This document shows, in pieces, positions 15,635 through 28,111 of a stretch of 64,000 nucleotides of DNA. A model generated the notes under the pieces. That model did not search any database, was not told where the DNA came from, and worked only from the letters and a program-made list of their open reading frames with translations. Source of the stretch: Paracoccus fistulariae (GTDB lineage: Bacteria > Pseudomonadota > Alphaproteobacteria > Rhodobacterales > Rhodobacteraceae); the NCBI RefSeq assembly GCF_028553785.1, contig NZ_CP067136.1, forward strand, positions 2,602,501-2,666,500, given 5' to 3'. A program made the translations under genes and the position numbers. Each line of letters opens with the position of its first letter. Within the stretch, counting starts at the first letter, position 1.

Positions 15635-18271
15635 ATGAGCGATCAGCCCACACCGATGATGGCGCAGTATCTGGCGATCCGGGATGCGAATCCGGGGGCG
15701 CTGCTGTTCTATCGTATGGGCGATTTCTACGAGATGTTCTTTGACGATGCGGTGCAGGCCGCCGCCGCGCTGGATATCGCGCTGACCAAGCGCGGAACGC
15801 ATCAGGGCCAGCCGATCCCGATGTGCGGTGTGCCGGTCCATGCCGCCGAAAGCTATCTGCTGACGCTGATCCGCAAGGGGTTTCGCGTCGCCATTGCCGA
15901 GCAGATGGAAGATCCGGCCGAGGCCAGGAAACGCGGGTCGAAATCCGTGGTTGCCCGCGATGTGGTGCGGCTGGTCACCCCCGGCACGCTGACGGAAGAG
16001 GCGCTGCTGGAGGCGCGGCGGCACAATTTTCTGGCCGCCTTTGCGCAGGTTCGCGACGACGGGGCGCTGGCCTGGGTCGATATCTCGACCGGGGTGTTTC
16101 AGGTGATGGACTGTTCCGCCACGCGGCTGGCACCGGAACTGGCGCGTCTGGCACCGCGCGAATTGCTGGCGGTCGATGGATCCGGGCTGGACGATCTGGC
16201 GCTGGATGCGGGCACGGCGCTGACCGATCTGCCGCCCGGCGCCTTTGACAGTGGCGCGGGCGCACGACGTCTGGCCGTGCTTTACGGTGTGGAAACGCTG
16301 GACGGGTTCGGCAGTTTCACCCGGGCCGAGCTGTCGGCCATGGGCGCGATCGTCGATTATCTGGAACTGACCCAGAAGGGCAAACTGCCCCTGCTGCGCC
16401 CGCCGATGCGCGAACGCGCTGGCGGCGCGATGCAGATCGATGCCGCGACGCGGCGCAATCTGGAACTGACGCAGGCCCTGTCTGGTGGGCGAGAGGGCAG
16501 CCTGCTGGCCGCGATTGACCGCACGGTGACGGCGGCGGGTGCGCGCCTGCTGGAACGCCGGATCAGCGCGCCCTCCCGCGATCTTGAGGTGATCAAGGCC
16601 CGTCAGGACGCCGTCGCCCTGCTGGTCGAGGATCCGCGTCTGGCCGCCGATCTGCGCGAGGCTTTGGCCCGCGTGCCCGACATGGATCGCGCCTTGTCGC
16701 GGCTGGCGCTGGACCGTGGCGGGCCGCGCGATCTGGCCGCGATCCGGGCCGGGCTGACCCAAGGCGCCGCGATTGCCGAACGCCTGCCGCAGGATGCGCC
16801 CGCCGTGCTGCGCGACGCGGCGCGCGATCTGAACGGGCACGAGGATCTGATCGACCTGCTGGATCTGGCGCTGGTGGCAGAGCCGCCTTTGCTGGCGCGC
16901 GATGGCGGCTTTGTCGCGCCCGATTACGATGGCGATCTGGACGATACCCGTCGCCTGCGCGACGAAGGCCGGGGCGTGATAGCCGGCATGCAGGCCGATT
17001 ATGCCGCCCGTGCCGGTGTGCAAAGCCTGAAGATCAAGCATAACAATGTGCTGGGCTATTTCATCGAAACCACGGCCACCCATGCCGAAAAGATGATGGC
17101 CCCGCCCCTGTCCGAGGTCTTTATCCATCGTCAGACCACGGCAAACCAGATCCGCTTTACCACGGTCGAACTGTCGGAACTGGAAACCCGGATCCTGAAT
17201 GCCCGCGACCGCGCGCTGGAGATCGAGCGTGGGATCTTTGACCGCCTGCGCGCTGCGGTTCTGGACCATGCGGCGCCCATCGGGCAGGCCGCCCGCGCAT
17301 TGGCCGAGATCGATCTGGCCAGCGCCTTTGCCGATATCGCCACGGGCGAAGGCTGGACCCGGCCCCGTGTCGATGCCAGCCGCGCCTTTCAGATCACCGG
17401 AGGCCGCCACCCGGTGGTAGAGCGCGCCCTGAAACGCAAATCCGAAGCTTTCGTCGCCAATGATTGCGACCTGACCAGCGGCGATACCCCGGCAATCTGG
17501 CTGCTGACCGGTCCGAATATGGCGGGGAAATCGACCTTTCTGCGCCAGAACGCCCTGATTGCCGTGCTGGCGCAGGCCGGGGCATTCGTTCCTGCGGCGT
17601 CGGCCCATATCGGCATGGTCAGCCAATTGTTCAGCCGTGTCGGTGCCGCCGACGATCTGGCGCGAGGCCGCTCGACCTTCATGGTCGAGATGGTGGAAAC
17701 CGCAGCGATCCTCAATCAGGCCGACGATCACGCGCTGGTCATTCTGGACGAGATCGGGCGCGGCACGGCGACCTGGGACGGCCTGTCCATCGCCTGGGCG
17801 GTGATGGAGCATCTGCACGGCGTGAATCGCTGCCGCGCCCTCTTTGCCACGCATTATCACGAAATGACTGCGCTGACGGCCAAGCTGGACGGGGTAGACA
17901 ATGCCACCGTCGCCGTGCGCGAATGGGAAGGCGACGTGATCTTTCTGCACGAGGTCCGCAAAGGTGCCGCAGATCGCAGCTATGGTGTGCAGGTGGCGCG
18001 TCTGGCCGGTCTGCCCGCCAGCGTCGTGGATCGCGCGCGCGCCGTTCTGGAAGCGCTGGAATCGGGCGAACGCGAGGGCGCCAGCCGCCCAGCCGCCCTG
18101 ATCGACGATCTGCCGCTGTTTCGCGCAGTGCCGCCTGCGCCCGCGCCCGCCAAGCCACGCGACAGCGCGCTGGACCTGCGGATGAAAGACGTGCATCCCG
18201 ATACCATGTCCCCGCGTGAGGCGCTGGACCTGATCTATGAATTGAAATCCCTGACCGGAGATCCCGCATGA
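15635..18271 (+). CDS. mutS: DNA mismatch repair protein MutS
   Basis: 878 residues from the ATG at 15635. The N-terminal mismatch-recognition domain has [14 protein letters not shown] near residue 27, with the Phe-x-Glu mismatch wedge. The C-terminal ATPase has Walker [11 protein letters not shown] near residue 626, Walker [10 protein letters not shown] and the FATHYHEM switch region. Length is normal for alphaproteobacterial MutS. It recognises base-base mismatches and small loops after replication. It overlaps aroC by 4 nt (ATGA), forming a coupled pair. It is divergent from the thi operon, whose riboswitch lies between them. Confidence 0.97.
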   Translation: MSDQPTPMMAQYLAIRDANPGALLFYRMGDFYEMFFDDAVQAAAALDIALTKRGTHQGQPIPMCGVPVHAAESYLLTLIRKGFRVAIAEQMEDPAEARKRGSKSVVARDVVRLVTPGTLTEEALLEARRHNFLAAFAQVRDDGALAWVDISTGVFQVMDCSATRLAPELARLAPRELLAVDGSGLDDLALDAGTALTDLPPGAFDSGAGARRLAVLYGVETLDGFGSFTRAELSAMGAIVDYLELTQKGKLPLLRPPMRERAGGAMQIDAATRRNLELTQALSGGREGSLLAAIDRTVTAAGARLLERRISAPSRDLEVIKARQDAVALLVEDPRLAADLREALARVPDMDRALSRLALDRGGPRDLAAIRAGLTQGAAIAERLPQDAPAVLRDAARDLNGHEDLIDLLDLALVAEPPLLARDGGFVAPDYDGDLDDTRRLRDEGRGVIAGMQADYAARAGVQSLKIKHNNVLGYFIETTATHAEKMMAPPLSEVFIHRQTTANQIRFTTVELSELETRILNARDRALEIERGIFDRLRAAVLDHAAPIGQAARALAEIDLASAFADIATGEGWTRPRVDASRAFQITGGRHPVVERALKRKSEAFVANDCDLTSGDTPAIWLLTGPNMAGKSTFLRQNALIAVLAQAGAFVPAASAHIGMVSQLFSRVGAADDLARGRSTFMVEMVETAAILNQADDHALVILDEIGRGTATWDGLSIAWAVMEHLHGVNRCRALFATHYHEMTALTAKLDGVDNATVAVREWEGDVIFLHEVRKGAADRSYGVQVARLAGLPASVVDRARAVLEALESGEREGASRPAALIDDLPLFRAVPPAPAPAKPRDSALDLRMKDVHPDTMSPREALDLIYELKSLTGDPA

Positions 18272-19368
18272 GCTATAACACCTTTGGCCGCGAATTCCGG
18301 TTCACCACCTGGGGCGAAAGTCACGGTCCGGCCCTTGGCGCCACCGTAGACGGCGTCCCCCCCGGTGTGCCGCTGGACGAGGCATTTATCCAGCAATTCC
18401 TGGACCGTCGCCGTCCGGGCACCAGCAAGCACACCACGCAGCGGCGCGAGGCGGATCAGGTTCGCATCCTGTCGGGCGTGTTCGAGGGCAAGACCACCGG
18501 CACCCCGATCCAGCTGATGATCGAAAATACCGATCAGCGCAGCAAGGATTATGGCGAGATCGCCCACAGCTTTCGTCCGGGCCATGCCGATATCACCTAT
18601 CACCTGAAATACGGCATCCGCGATTATCGCGGCGGCGGGCGCTCCAGCGCGCGTGAAACCGCGGCGCGGGTGGCGGCGGGCGGCGTGGCGCTGGCCGTGC
18701 TGAACCATCTGGTGCCCGATCTGCGCATCCTCAGCTATATGGTGCAGATGGGGCAGATGCATCTGGACCGCGCGCGGTTCGACAGTTCGGCCATCGCTGA
18801 AAACCCGTTCTTCCTGCCCGATGCGGGGGCGGTAGACGCCTGGTCGGATTATCTGGATGGCATCCGCAAGGATCAGAACAGCGTCGGCGCCGCGCTGGAG
18901 GTGCTGATCGAGGGCTGCCCGCCCGGTCTGGGCGCGCCGGTCTATGCCAAGCTGGACACCGATCTGGCCGCCGCGATGATGTCGATCAATGCCGTGAAGG
19001 GGGTCGAGATCGGCGAAGGCATGGCCGCCGCCGCCCTGACCGGCACGGAAAATGCCGATGAGATGCGGATGGGCAATGACGGGCCGATCTACAGCTCGAA
19101 CCATGCCGGCGGAATTCTGGGCGGGATCTCGACCGGGCAGCCGATCGTGGTGCGTTTTTCGGTCAAGCCGACCAGTTCGATCACCACGCCGCGCAAGACC
19201 ATCAATCAGATGGGGCAGGAGATCGACCTGATCACCAAGGGCCGTCACGACCCCTGCGTGGGCATTCGCGCCGTTCCCGTGGCCGAGGCGATGGCCGCCT
19301 GTGTCATCCTTGACCATCTGCTGATGGACCGCGCGCAGACCGGCGGCCTGCGCGGAAAAATCGGTTAG
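18268..19368 (+). CDS. aroC: Chorismate synthase
   Basis: 366 residues, usual length. Signatures: [20 protein letters not shown] at residues about 11-30, [20 protein letters not shown] with [15 protein letters not shown] near residue 108, and [17 protein letters not shown] near the C-terminus. Converts EPSP to chorismate with reduced FMN, the last common step to the aromatic amino acids. The start codon overlaps the mutS stop (ATGA), so translation is coupled to a gene with no metabolic link. Confidence 0.97.
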   Translation: MSYNTFGREFRFTTWGESHGPALGATVDGVPPGVPLDEAFIQQFLDRRRPGTSKHTTQRREADQVRILSGVFEGKTTGTPIQLMIENTDQRSKDYGEIAHSFRPGHADITYHLKYGIRDYRGGGRSSARETAARVAAGGVALAVLNHLVPDLRILSYMVQMGQMHLDRARFDSSAIAENPFFLPDAGAVDAWSDYLDGIRKDQNSVGAALEVLIEGCPPGLGAPVYAKLDTDLAAAMMSINAVKGVEIGEGMAAAALTGTENADEMRMGNDGPIYSSNHAGGILGGISTGQPIVVRFSVKPTSSITTPRKTINQMGQEIDLITKGRHDPCVGIRAVPVAEAMAACVILDHLLMDRAQTGGLRGKIG

Positions 19369-19475
19369 GCAATCAAAACACACATAATTTTGAACCAAAA
19401 CCGCGCCCGATCTGTTGGCTTACCGTGATCGGGTGACGCAACGTCATCTCGTGGTCTGAACAACCAGGGGGCAAA

Positions 19476-21062
<1,587 letters not shown>

Positions 21063-21092
21063 CCGTCACAAAAGCGGGTTTTTCCTGGGCGG

Positions 21093-21117
21093 GGGCCGTG
21101 CGATTGCGCGGCCCTTT
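21093..21117 (+). terminator. Rho-independent terminator after BCCT transporter
   Basis: GGGCCGTGC GATT GCGCGGCCC forms a 9-bp stem (one G-T pair) with a 4-nt loop followed by TTT, 30 nt after the BCCT stop codon. It separates this gene from the Pho-regulated pst operon. Confidence 0.75.
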
Positions 21118-21151
21118 CGCATATCCTGACGCTTTTTCAGGCGCTTGCGCA

Positions 21152-21170
21152 CTGTCACAAAACCGTCGCA
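21152..21170 (+). promoter_or_regulatory. PHO box upstream of pstS
   Basis: CTGTCACAAAACCGTCGCA matches the PhoB box of two 11-bp direct repeats (CTGTCACAAAA, CCGTCGCATAA). It begins 99 nt before the pstS start codon. A third, degenerate repeat, GTGTCACCTGA, occurs in register two units further on (21185-21195). PhoB encoded at the end of this operon would bind here under phosphate starvation. Confidence 0.85.
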
Positions 21171-21250
21171 TAAATTTTGCATTGGTGTCACCTGATCCGT
21201 CTAGGTCTGCGGCAGCCCCCAGAGGGAACAGACCGACTCAGGAGAGATCC

Positions 21251-22279
21251 ATGACCACTGTGAAATTTACCGTCTCGGCCCTTGCCATGATCGCCGCCAC
21301 GGCCACTGCCGCTGCCGCCCGCGATCAGATCCAGGTGTCGGGCTCTTCGACCGTGTTGCCCTATGCCACCATCGTTGCCGAACTTTTCGGTGAAAACATG
21401 GACTTCCCCACGCCGGTGGTGGAATCGGGCGGATCATCGGCCGGATTGCAGAAATTCTGCGAAGGTGTCGGCGAAAACACCATCGACATCGCCAATGCCA
21501 GCCGCGCCATCAAGGACAGCGAGCGCGAGGCCTGCAACGCCGCAGGCGTCAGTGAGATCATCGAGGTCCGCATCGGTTACGACGGCATCGTTTTCGCCAA
21601 TGCCGCCAGCGGCCCGGATTTCGTCTTTACCCCCGCCGACTGGTTCAACGCGCTGGCCGCCAAGGTCGTCAAGGACGGCAAGATGGCCGATAACACGGCG
21701 ATGAACTGGACCGAGGTCAATGCCGACCTGCCCGACCAGGAAATCCTGGCCTTCATCCCGGGCACCAAGCATGGCACCCGCGAAGTGTTCGAGGAAAAGG
21801 TGATCCTGGCGGGATGCGAGGAATCGGGCGCGATGGAGGTGTTCAAGGCCGAACTGGGCGATGAAGATGCCGCCGAAGAGGCCTGCATGACCCTGCGTAC
21901 CGACGGCAAGGCGGTCGATATCGACGGCGATTACACCGAAACGCTGGCCCGTATCGAAAGCGCGCCCAATGGCATCGGCGTCTTTGGTCTGTCCTTCTAT
22001 GAAAACAATACCGACAAGCTGAAGGTCGGCACGATGAGCGGTGTCACCCCCTCGACCGAGACCATCGCCTCGGGCGAATACCCGGTGTCGCGCCCGCTGT
22101 TTTTCTATGTGAAGAAAGCGCATATCGGCCAGATCGACGGGCTGAAGGAATTCGTTGAATTCTTCGTCTCGGACGAACTGGCAGGCCCGGGCGGCCCGCT
22201 GGCGGAATACGGTCTGGTCTCGGATCCCGAACTGGCCTCGACGCAAGAGGCCGTCGCCAACGAAACCACCATGCAATAA
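21251..22279 (+). CDS. pstS: Phosphate ABC transporter substrate-binding protein
   Basis: 342 residues from the ATG at 21251, with GGAGAG 5 nt upstream; the open frame continues 5' but without signal or similarity. Signal peptide MTTVKFTVSALAMIAATATA up to about AAA-RD. The mature start IQVSGSSTVLPYATIVAE contains the phosphate-binding SGSST loop, and ESGGSSAGLQKFC plus GTKHGTREVFEEKV complete the binding site. First gene of pstSCAB-phoU-phoB under a PHO box. A strong hairpin after the stop may set a higher level of pstS than of the downstream genes. Confidence 0.95.
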   Translation: MTTVKFTVSALAMIAATATAAAARDQIQVSGSSTVLPYATIVAELFGENMDFPTPVVESGGSSAGLQKFCEGVGENTIDIANASRAIKDSEREACNAAGVSEIIEVRIGYDGIVFANAASGPDFVFTPADWFNALAAKVVKDGKMADNTAMNWTEVNADLPDQEILAFIPGTKHGTREVFEEKVILAGCEESGAMEVFKAELGDEDAAEEACMTLRTDGKAVDIDGDYTETLARIESAPNGIGVFGLSFYENNTDKLKVGTMSGVTPSTETIASGEYPVSRPLFFYVKKAHIGQIDGLKEFVEFFVSDELAGPGGPLAEYGLVSDPELASTQEAVANETTMQ

Positions 22280-22288
22280 CGCCGGATC

Positions 22289-22313
22289 GGGCGGCGCGCC
22301 GGTCGTGCCGCCC
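22289..22313 (+). other. Intercistronic stem-loop between pstS and pstC
   Basis: A 10-bp stem (GGGCGGCGCG / CGTGCCGCCC, one G-T pair) with a 5-nt loop starts 10 nt after the pstS stop. No T run follows, so it fits an mRNA-stabilising or processing element more than a terminator. This is common after binding-protein genes. Confidence 0.5.
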
Positions 22314-22350
22314 GTCACCTGTTCGCCCTTTCCCGATGGAAGGAAGCTTC

Positions 22351-23556
22351 ATGCCGCTGTCCTGGGCCTTTTTCGCCAGTATCCTGCTTGCCCTTGCGGG
22401 CTATCTTCTGGGCCGCAGCCGCGCCCTTGCCGCCGCGGGGTCCGACATTCGCCAATTGCACAGCCGCCCGATCTATCACGGCGCGATGGTGGGGCTGTCA
22501 GCCCTTCTGCCCGCGCTTCTGGTGATCATTCTGGCCTCGTTCCTGCGGATGACGGGCGCGATCCCGGCCGAGGCGGGGCCTGTCATCGGTCTGATCGCAT
22601 TGGGCGCGGCCGTGGCCGGTCTTGGCTGGGCCGTGACCCGGATCGAGACCGGATATCAGGCCCGCAATATGGTCGAGCGGATCGTCATGGGGCTGCTGAT
22701 CCTCTGTTCGCTGATCGCCATCGCCACCACCGCCGGGATCGTGCTGTCGATGCTGTTCGAAAGCGGGCGTTTCTTTCAGATGTATGACTGGACGCGCTTC
22801 TTCTTTGGCACCGAATGGACGCCGCGCTTTCAGGGGAATTCCGAACTGGGCATTCTGCCGCTGCTGTGGGGCACGCTTTATATCTCTTTGATCGCGCTGC
22901 TGGTTTCGGTTCCTATCGGCCTTTATGCCGCGATCTACATGTCGGAATATGCGGGCAAGCGCCTGCGCAGCATCGCCAAACCCGCCATCGAGATCCTGGC
23001 AGGCATCCCGACCATCGTTTACGGCCTTTTCGCGCTGGTGACGGTGGGGCCGATGCTGCGGGATTATTTTGCGCAGCCGATGGGGCTGGGCAATTCGGGA
23101 TCCTCGGTGCTGACCGCCGGGCTGGTCATGGGCATCATGCTGATCCCCTTTGTCAGCTCGCTGTCCGATGACATTATCAACGCGGTGCCGCAAAGCCTGC
23201 GCGACGGTGCGCTTGGGCTGGGTTCGACGCAATCGGAGACCATTCGCAAGGTGGTCCTGCCCGCCGCGCTTCCCGGGATTGTCGGTGCGGTCCTGCTGGC
23301 CGCCAGCCGTGCCATCGGAGAGACGATGATCGTGGTTCTGGGCGCGGGCGCGGCTGCGCGCATGGGGCTGAACCCGTTCGAGGCGATGACCACCATCACC
23401 GTCAAGATCGTCAGCCAGTTGACCGGCGACAGCGATTTCAACTCTCCGGAAACGCTGGTTGCCTTTGCCCTTGGGCTGACGCTGTTCGTTATTACCCTGG
23501 GCCTGAATGTGGTCGCGCTCTACATCGTGCGCAAATATCGCGAGCAATACGAATGA
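22351..23556 (+). CDS. pstC: Phosphate ABC transporter permease PstC
   Basis: 401 residues from the ATG at 22351, preferred over one 15 nt upstream because GGAAGGAAG sits just before it. About 100 residues with extra hydrophobic segments precede the usual permease core, a feature of alphaproteobacterial PstC. The core has GIPTIVYGLFALVTVGPML, PFVSSLSDDIINAVPQSLRD and the EAA-type loop GALGLGSTQSETIRKVVLPA. Forms the channel with PstA. Its stop overlaps the pstA start (ATGA). Confidence 0.95.
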   Translation: MPLSWAFFASILLALAGYLLGRSRALAAAGSDIRQLHSRPIYHGAMVGLSALLPALLVIILASFLRMTGAIPAEAGPVIGLIALGAAVAGLGWAVTRIETGYQARNMVERIVMGLLILCSLIAIATTAGIVLSMLFESGRFFQMYDWTRFFFGTEWTPRFQGNSELGILPLLWGTLYISLIALLVSVPIGLYAAIYMSEYAGKRLRSIAKPAIEILAGIPTIVYGLFALVTVGPMLRDYFAQPMGLGNSGSSVLTAGLVMGIMLIPFVSSLSDDIINAVPQSLRDGALGLGSTQSETIRKVVLPAALPGIVGAVLLAASRAIGETMIVVLGAGAAARMGLNPFEAMTTITVKIVSQLTGDSDFNSPETLVAFALGLTLFVITLGLNVVALYIVRKYREQYE

Positions 23557-24899
23557 CCGATATGCCCCTGTCTCAATCCAATGCCGCGGCATCCTCGCTG
23601 CTGGTCGTGGATGAACATACCCGCCGCCGCAACGCCGCCGAGAAACGCTTTCGCCTCTATGGGGCGACGGCCATCGGGATTGCGCTGCTGGCGCTTGTGG
23701 TGCTGTTGTTCACCATCATCCGCGACGGATCGGGCGCCTTTCGCCAGACCTATCTGGCCATTCCCGTCGAACTGAACGCCCAGACGCTGGATCCCAAGGG
23801 CAACCGTAATCCAGAGGAAATGGCCAAGGTTCTGACCCTGTCCTATGGCAAGGTGCTGGACGCCGCCATCGCCGAAACCGTCGCGCGCGAGGATATCCGG
23901 ATCGAGGGGCTGGAGGATGACGATATCGCGGGCCTCGTCTCTCGCGAGGCCTCGGCGCAGGTGCGCGACCGCGTGCTGGCCAGACCGGATCTGATCGGCC
24001 AGACCATTCAGGTAGACGTGCTGGCGAATGGCCGGGTGGATGGCTATTTCAAGGGCCGCGTCACCATGGACAGCGCGGCGAATGACAAGAATACCTCGCC
24101 CCAGCAATTGCAACTGGCCGAGGCGCTTCGTGACCGTGGCCTGCTGGTGACGCGGTTCAACTGGAAATTCCTGACCAATCCGGATGCATCCGACCAGCGC
24201 CCGGAAGCTGCCGGGGTCGGAATCGCGATCCTTGGTTCGCTGTACATGATGCTGGTGGTGCTGTTTCTGGCCGTGCCCATCGGCGTCGCCGCCAGCATCT
24301 ATCTGGAAGAATTCGCCCCCAAGAACAAATGGACCGATATCATCGAGGTGAATATCTCGAACCTTGCGGCGGTGCCGTCGATCGTCTTCGGCATCCTTGG
24401 TCTGGCCGCCTTCATCAACTTTGCGGGCCTGCCGCAATCGGCGCCGATTGTCGGCGGTCTGGTGCTGACGCTGATGACCCTGCCGACGATCATCATCTCG
24501 ACCCGCGCGGCGCTGAAGGCGGTGCCGCCCTCGATCCGCGATGCGGCGCTTGGGGTGGGGGCGTCACGGATGCAATCGGTCTTTCACCACGTGCTGCCGC
24601 TGGCCATGCCGGGGATCCTGACGGGCACGATCATCGGTCTGGCGCAGGCCCTGGGTGAAACCGCGCCGCTGCTGTTGATCGGCATGGTCGCATTCGTGAA
24701 AAACTACCCGGCCGCCCCGCCCGAGGGTCTGTTCGATCCGGCCTCGGCCCTGCCGGTCCAGATCTACAACTGGACGCAGCGTTCCGACCCCGCCTTTATC
24801 GAGCGCGCCTCGGGGGCGATCATCGTGCTGCTGATCTTTCTGTTCTGCATGAACCTGCTGGCCATCTTCCTGCGCCGCAAGTTCGAGCGCCGCTGGTAA
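23553..24899 (+). CDS. pstA: Phosphate ABC transporter permease PstA
   Basis: 448 residues, well over the roughly 300 of E. coli PstA. The extra length is an N-terminal DUF3333-type region: a cytoplasmic lead, one helix at residues about 38-58, and a periplasmic stretch to about residue 210. The permease core follows, with [40 protein letters not shown] and [18 protein letters not shown]. It overlaps pstC by 4 nt. The extended form is usual in alphaproteobacteria; the role of the extra domain is unknown. Confidence 0.95.
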   Translation: MTDMPLSQSNAAASSLLVVDEHTRRRNAAEKRFRLYGATAIGIALLALVVLLFTIIRDGSGAFRQTYLAIPVELNAQTLDPKGNRNPEEMAKVLTLSYGKVLDAAIAETVAREDIRIEGLEDDDIAGLVSREASAQVRDRVLARPDLIGQTIQVDVLANGRVDGYFKGRVTMDSAANDKNTSPQQLQLAEALRDRGLLVTRFNWKFLTNPDASDQRPEAAGVGIAILGSLYMMLVVLFLAVPIGVAASIYLEEFAPKNKWTDIIEVNISNLAAVPSIVFGILGLAAFINFAGLPQSAPIVGGLVLTLMTLPTIIISTRAALKAVPPSIRDAALGVGASRMQSVFHHVLPLAMPGILTGTIIGLAQALGETAPLLLIGMVAFVKNYPAAPPEGLFDPASALPVQIYNWTQRSDPAFIERASGAIIVLLIFLFCMNLLAIFLRRKFERRW

Positions 24900-24919
24900 T
24901 CCGGCCCAAGGAGGCCAAG

Positions 24920-25717
24920 ATGTACGATATGAATGTAGTGGAGAACGCCGTGACCCAAGGTGACATCAAGATCTCGGCCCGGGATGTTCAGGTCTATTAC
25001 GGCGAAAAACATGCGATCAAGGATGTCAGCGTCGATATTCTGGACAAGACCGTGACCGCCTTTATCGGGCCGTCGGGCTGCGGAAAATCGACCTTCCTGC
25101 GTTGTATCAACCGGATGAACGACACCATTCCGATTGCCCGGATCGAAGGCGATATCCGGCTGGATGGCGACGATATCTATGATCGCCGCGTCGATCCGGT
25201 CCAACTGCGGGCCAAGGTCGGCATGGTGTTCCAAAAGCCGAACCCCTTCCCCAAATCCATCTATGACAATGTGGCCTATGGGCCGCGTATTCACGGGCTG
25301 ACCCGCAACCGGGCCGAGCTGGATGAGATCGTCGAAAAGGCGCTGCAGGGCGCTGCGCTTTGGAATGAGGTCAAGGACCGCCTGCACGAACCCGGCACCG
25401 GCCTGTCGGGCGGGCAGCAACAGCGCCTGTGCATCGCCCGCGCCGTCGCGACCGAGCCAGAGGTTCTGTTGATGGACGAACCCTGCTCGGCGCTGGACCC
25501 CATTGCCACCAGCCAGGTCGAGGAACTGATCGACCAGCTGCGCACCAATTATTCCGTGGTCATCGTGACCCATTCAATGCAGCAGGCCGCCCGCGTCAGC
25601 CAGAAGACCGCCTTCTTCCATCTGGGCAATCTGGTCGAATATGGTGAAACCGAGGATATCTTTACCAAGCCGCAGGACAGCCGCACGGAAGCCTATATCT
25701 CGGGCCGTATCGGCTGA
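24920..25717 (+). CDS. pstB: Phosphate ABC transporter ATP-binding protein
   Basis: 265 residues. AAGGAGG lies 6 nt before the ATG. Walker [10 protein letters not shown] near residue 51, the PstB-specific [14 protein letters not shown]-loop [20 protein letters not shown], signature [20 protein letters not shown] near 156, Walker [14 protein letters not shown], and [20 protein letters not shown]. Energises PstCA and, with PhoU, takes part in phosphate signalling to the Pho sensor. Confidence 0.97.
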   Translation: MYDMNVVENAVTQGDIKISARDVQVYYGEKHAIKDVSVDILDKTVTAFIGPSGCGKSTFLRCINRMNDTIPIARIEGDIRLDGDDIYDRRVDPVQLRAKVGMVFQKPNPFPKSIYDNVAYGPRIHGLTRNRAELDEIVEKALQGAALWNEVKDRLHEPGTGLSGGQQQRLCIARAVATEPEVLLMDEPCSALDPIATSQVEELIDQLRTNYSVVIVTHSMQQAARVSQKTAFFHLGNLVEYGETEDIFTKPQDSRTEAYISGRIG

Positions 25718-25740
25718 CGATCCACGCAAGGAGTTGGACA

Positions 25741-26463
25741 GTGAACCGCGACAAACATATTGCATCGGCCTTTGACCGCGACCTTGAGACGATTCAGGCG
25801 CAGGTGGTGAAGATGGGCGGCATGGTCGAAACCGCGATTACAGATGCCGCCGCCGCGCTGGAAGGCCGGGACGAGGAGCTGGCCGAACAGGTGCGCCGCG
25901 GCGACAAGGCGATTGACGCGCTGGAGGCGCAGATCAACGAAGAGGCCGCCCGGCTGATCGCCCTGCGTGCGCCCACCGCGACCGATCTGCGCATGGTTCT
26001 GGCGGTGATGAAAATCGCGGCCTCTCTGGAACGGGTGGGCGATTACGCCAAGAATCTGGCCAAGCGCACCTCGGTCCTGTCGCAATTGCCGCAGATCAAC
26101 GGATCCGGCATGGCGCTGCGGCGCATGGCGCAGGCGGTCAGCAAGATGCTGCAGGATGCGCTGGACAGCTATATCCGCCGCGACGCCGATCTGGCCGAGG
26201 ATGTGCGTCAGCGCGATCTTGAAGTGGATCAGATGTATAACGCGCTGTTCCGCGAATTCCTGACCTTCATGATGGAGGATCCGCGCAATATCACCTCTTG
26301 CATGCATCTGCATTTCATCGCCAAGAATATCGAACGGATGGGCGATCACGCGACGACCATTGCCGAACAGGTGATCTATCTGGTGACCGGCGACATCCCC
26401 GACGATCCCCGACCGAAATCCAGCAGCGTTCAGGCCGAAGCCGACCTGACCGCAGGAGGGTAA
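25741..26463 (+). CDS. phoU: Phosphate transport/signalling regulator PhoU
   Basis: 240 residues with a GTG start at 25741 preceded by AAGGAG. All-helical protein made of two related three-helix bundles. The first has TDLRMVLAVMKIAASLERVG DYA-type sequence near residue 80-103, the second has NITSCMHLHFIAKNIERMGD HAT-type sequence near 185-206; these E/D-containing motifs bind metal ions in PhoU proteins. It couples the Pst transporter to the Pho two-component system and represses it when phosphate is sufficient. It precedes phoB by 3 nt. Confidence 0.95.
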   Translation: MNRDKHIASAFDRDLETIQAQVVKMGGMVETAITDAAAALEGRDEELAEQVRRGDKAIDALEAQINEEAARLIALRAPTATDLRMVLAVMKIAASLERVGDYAKNLAKRTSVLSQLPQINGSGMALRRMAQAVSKMLQDALDSYIRRDADLAEDVRQRDLEVDQMYNALFREFLTFMMEDPRNITSCMHLHFIAKNIERMGDHATTIAEQVIYLVTGDIPDDPRPKSSSVQAEADLTAGG

Positions 26464-26466
26464 GTC

Positions 26467-27156
26467 ATGGTGCATCAGGCCCCTTGCGTTCTGGTCGTCG
26501 AGGATGAGGGCGCGCAGCGCGAGGTTCTGCAATATAACCTTGAGGCCGAGGGCTTTACGGTCGTGGTCGCGGATAATGGCGAAGACGCCCTGCTGCTGGT
26601 GCAGGAAGAGCAGCCCGATCTGCTGGTACTGGACTGGATGCTGCCCAAGGTTTCCGGGATCGAGGTGTGCCGTCAGGTGAAATCCGATCCGGCCACGCGG
26701 TCGATCCCGATCATCATGCTGTCGGCCCGCAGCGAAGAGGGCGACCGCGTGCGCGGCTTGGAAACCGGGGCGGATGATTACGTCGTCAAACCCTATTCCG
26801 TGGTCGAATTGATGGCGCGACTGCGCACGCAGCTGCGCCGGACCCGGCCCGCCACGATGGGCGAGCGGCTGAGCTTTGAGGATATCATCCTTGACGCCGC
26901 CGAACATCGCGTCTTTCGCGGCGGCCATCCGCTGCATCTGGGTCCGACCGAGTTCCGGCTGCTGTCGACGCTGATGGAAAAGCCGGGCCGCGTCTGGACC
27001 CGCGAACAGCTTCTGGACCGGGTCTGGGGGCGCGATATCTATGTGGATACGCGGACCATCGACGTCCATGTGGGCCGTTTGCGCAAGGCGCTGATGCAGC
27101 ATGGCGGCGATAATCCCGTGCGCACCGTGCGCGGAACGGGCTACGCTCTGGGCTAA
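26467..27156 (+). CDS. phoB: Phosphate regulon response regulator PhoB
   Basis: 229 residues; AGGAGGG precedes the ATG. The receiver domain has VVEDEGAQREVLQYNLEAEG at the N-terminus, the phospho-acceptor Asp in LLVLDWMLPKVSG (about residue 56), and MLSARSEEGDRVRGLETGAD DYVVKPY. The C-terminal winged helix has LHLGPTEFRLLSTLMEKPGR VWTREQLLDRVWG and DVHVGRLRKAL. It is the last gene of the pst operon and probably acts on the PHO box at 21152. No histidine kinase phoR is in the window, so the partner is encoded elsewhere. Confidence 0.95.
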   Translation: MVHQAPCVLVVEDEGAQREVLQYNLEAEGFTVVVADNGEDALLLVQEEQPDLLVLDWMLPKVSGIEVCRQVKSDPATRSIPIIMLSARSEEGDRVRGLETGADDYVVKPYSVVELMARLRTQLRRTRPATMGERLSFEDIILDAAEHRVFRGGHPLHLGPTEFRLLSTLMEKPGRVWTREQLLDRVWGRDIYVDTRTIDVHVGRLRKALMQHGGDNPVRTVRGTGYALG

Positions 27157-27162
27157 GGTGGA

Positions 27163-28038
27163 TCAGGCCTGTTTGGCCAGAAAGCCGACAACCTCTTCCA
27201 GCATCGGGATGGCATCGCTGGCGCCATAGCGTGTCACCTGCAACGCGGCCGCGCCTGCCGCCAGACGCAGCGCATCTGGGATGGTATCGCCACGATCCAA
27301 CGCGGCGGCGAAATAGCCCGCGAAGGTATCGCCCGCGCCGGTCGTATCAACCGCGCGAACCGGAAAGGCGGGCTGGCGATAGGTCTGACCCGTGCGCAGG
27401 TCGCGATATTCGGCCCCTTCGCCGCCCAGCGTGATCAGCAGACCCTCGACCGGAAGATCGCCGGGGATTTCCGCGAAAAGCTGCGCAGCCTCGCCCGCAT
27501 TCATCGCCAGGATATCGGCATGGGGCATGATGGCGCGCAGCGGGCCTATCTCGAAAGGCGCGGCGGAATAGATCACCCGCGCGCCAACCCGTTTGGCGGC
27601 CTTGGCGGCCTCGACCTGACAATTGGTCTCGTTCTGGATCAGCAGGCTGTCCTGCGGCTTGATCCGGTCAAAACAGCTTTGCAGCGCCGCCTTGGTCAGC
27701 ATCCGGTTGGCGCCCGGATGGATGATGATCGAGTTTTCGCCCTGCGCATCCAGCAGGATGATCGCATGGCCGGTCGCGGTCCGATCCAGCCGCAGGATAT
27801 TTCCGGTGCAGATGCCAGAGGCGGCCAGCCGATCGATCACCCATTGATCGCCCGTTCCCATCGCGCCCAGATGGCAGGTCTGGGCGCCCGCGCGGGCCGT
27901 GGCGACGGATTGATTGGCCCCCTTGCCGCCCAGCCCCTGCGTGACCTCTTGTGCGCTGATGGTTTCGCCCGCATCCGGCAGATGATCCAGCCGGTAGATG
28001 TGGTCAATATTGATCGAGCCCAGATTCCAGATCGCCAT
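27163..28038 (-). CDS. PfkB family carbohydrate kinase (ribokinase-like)
   Basis: 291 residues. Starts NLGSINIDHIYRLDHLPDAG ETI and carries the first PfkB signature GGKGANQSVATARAGAQ near residue 33. The second, DTTGAGDTFAGYFAAALD near residue 237, has the catalytic Asp and anion hole. Phosphorylates a sugar or nucleoside with ATP; ribokinase is the closest known type, but no sugar transporter or regulator is linked to fix the substrate. It is convergent with phoB, with 6 nt between the stop codons. Confidence 0.85.
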   Translation of the reverse strand: MAIWNLGSINIDHIYRLDHLPDAGETISAQEVTQGLGGKGANQSVATARAGAQTCHLGAMGTGDQWVIDRLAASGICTGNILRLDRTATGHAIILLDAQGENSIIIHPGANRMLTKAALQSCFDRIKPQDSLLIQNETNCQVEAAKAAKRVGARVIYSAAPFEIGPLRAIMPHADILAMNAGEAAQLFAEIPGDLPVEGLLITLGGEGAEYRDLRTGQTYRQPAFPVRAVDTTGAGDTFAGYFAAALDRGDTIPDALRLAAGAAALQVTRYGASDAIPMLEEVVGFLAKQA

Positions 28039-28111
28039 GATGCCCCCGTCTTTACCCGGATTGTGCAGCGCCCGTCGGAATTGTCCAGCAACTGCCGCAA
28101 GCCGGAATGCA

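Noticed and set aside
15599..18196. 865-codon open frame antisense to mutS
   Set aside because: It mirrors mutS in a GC-rich genome; composition is Gln/Arg/His/Gly-rich with no family similarity, while mutS has all its motifs.
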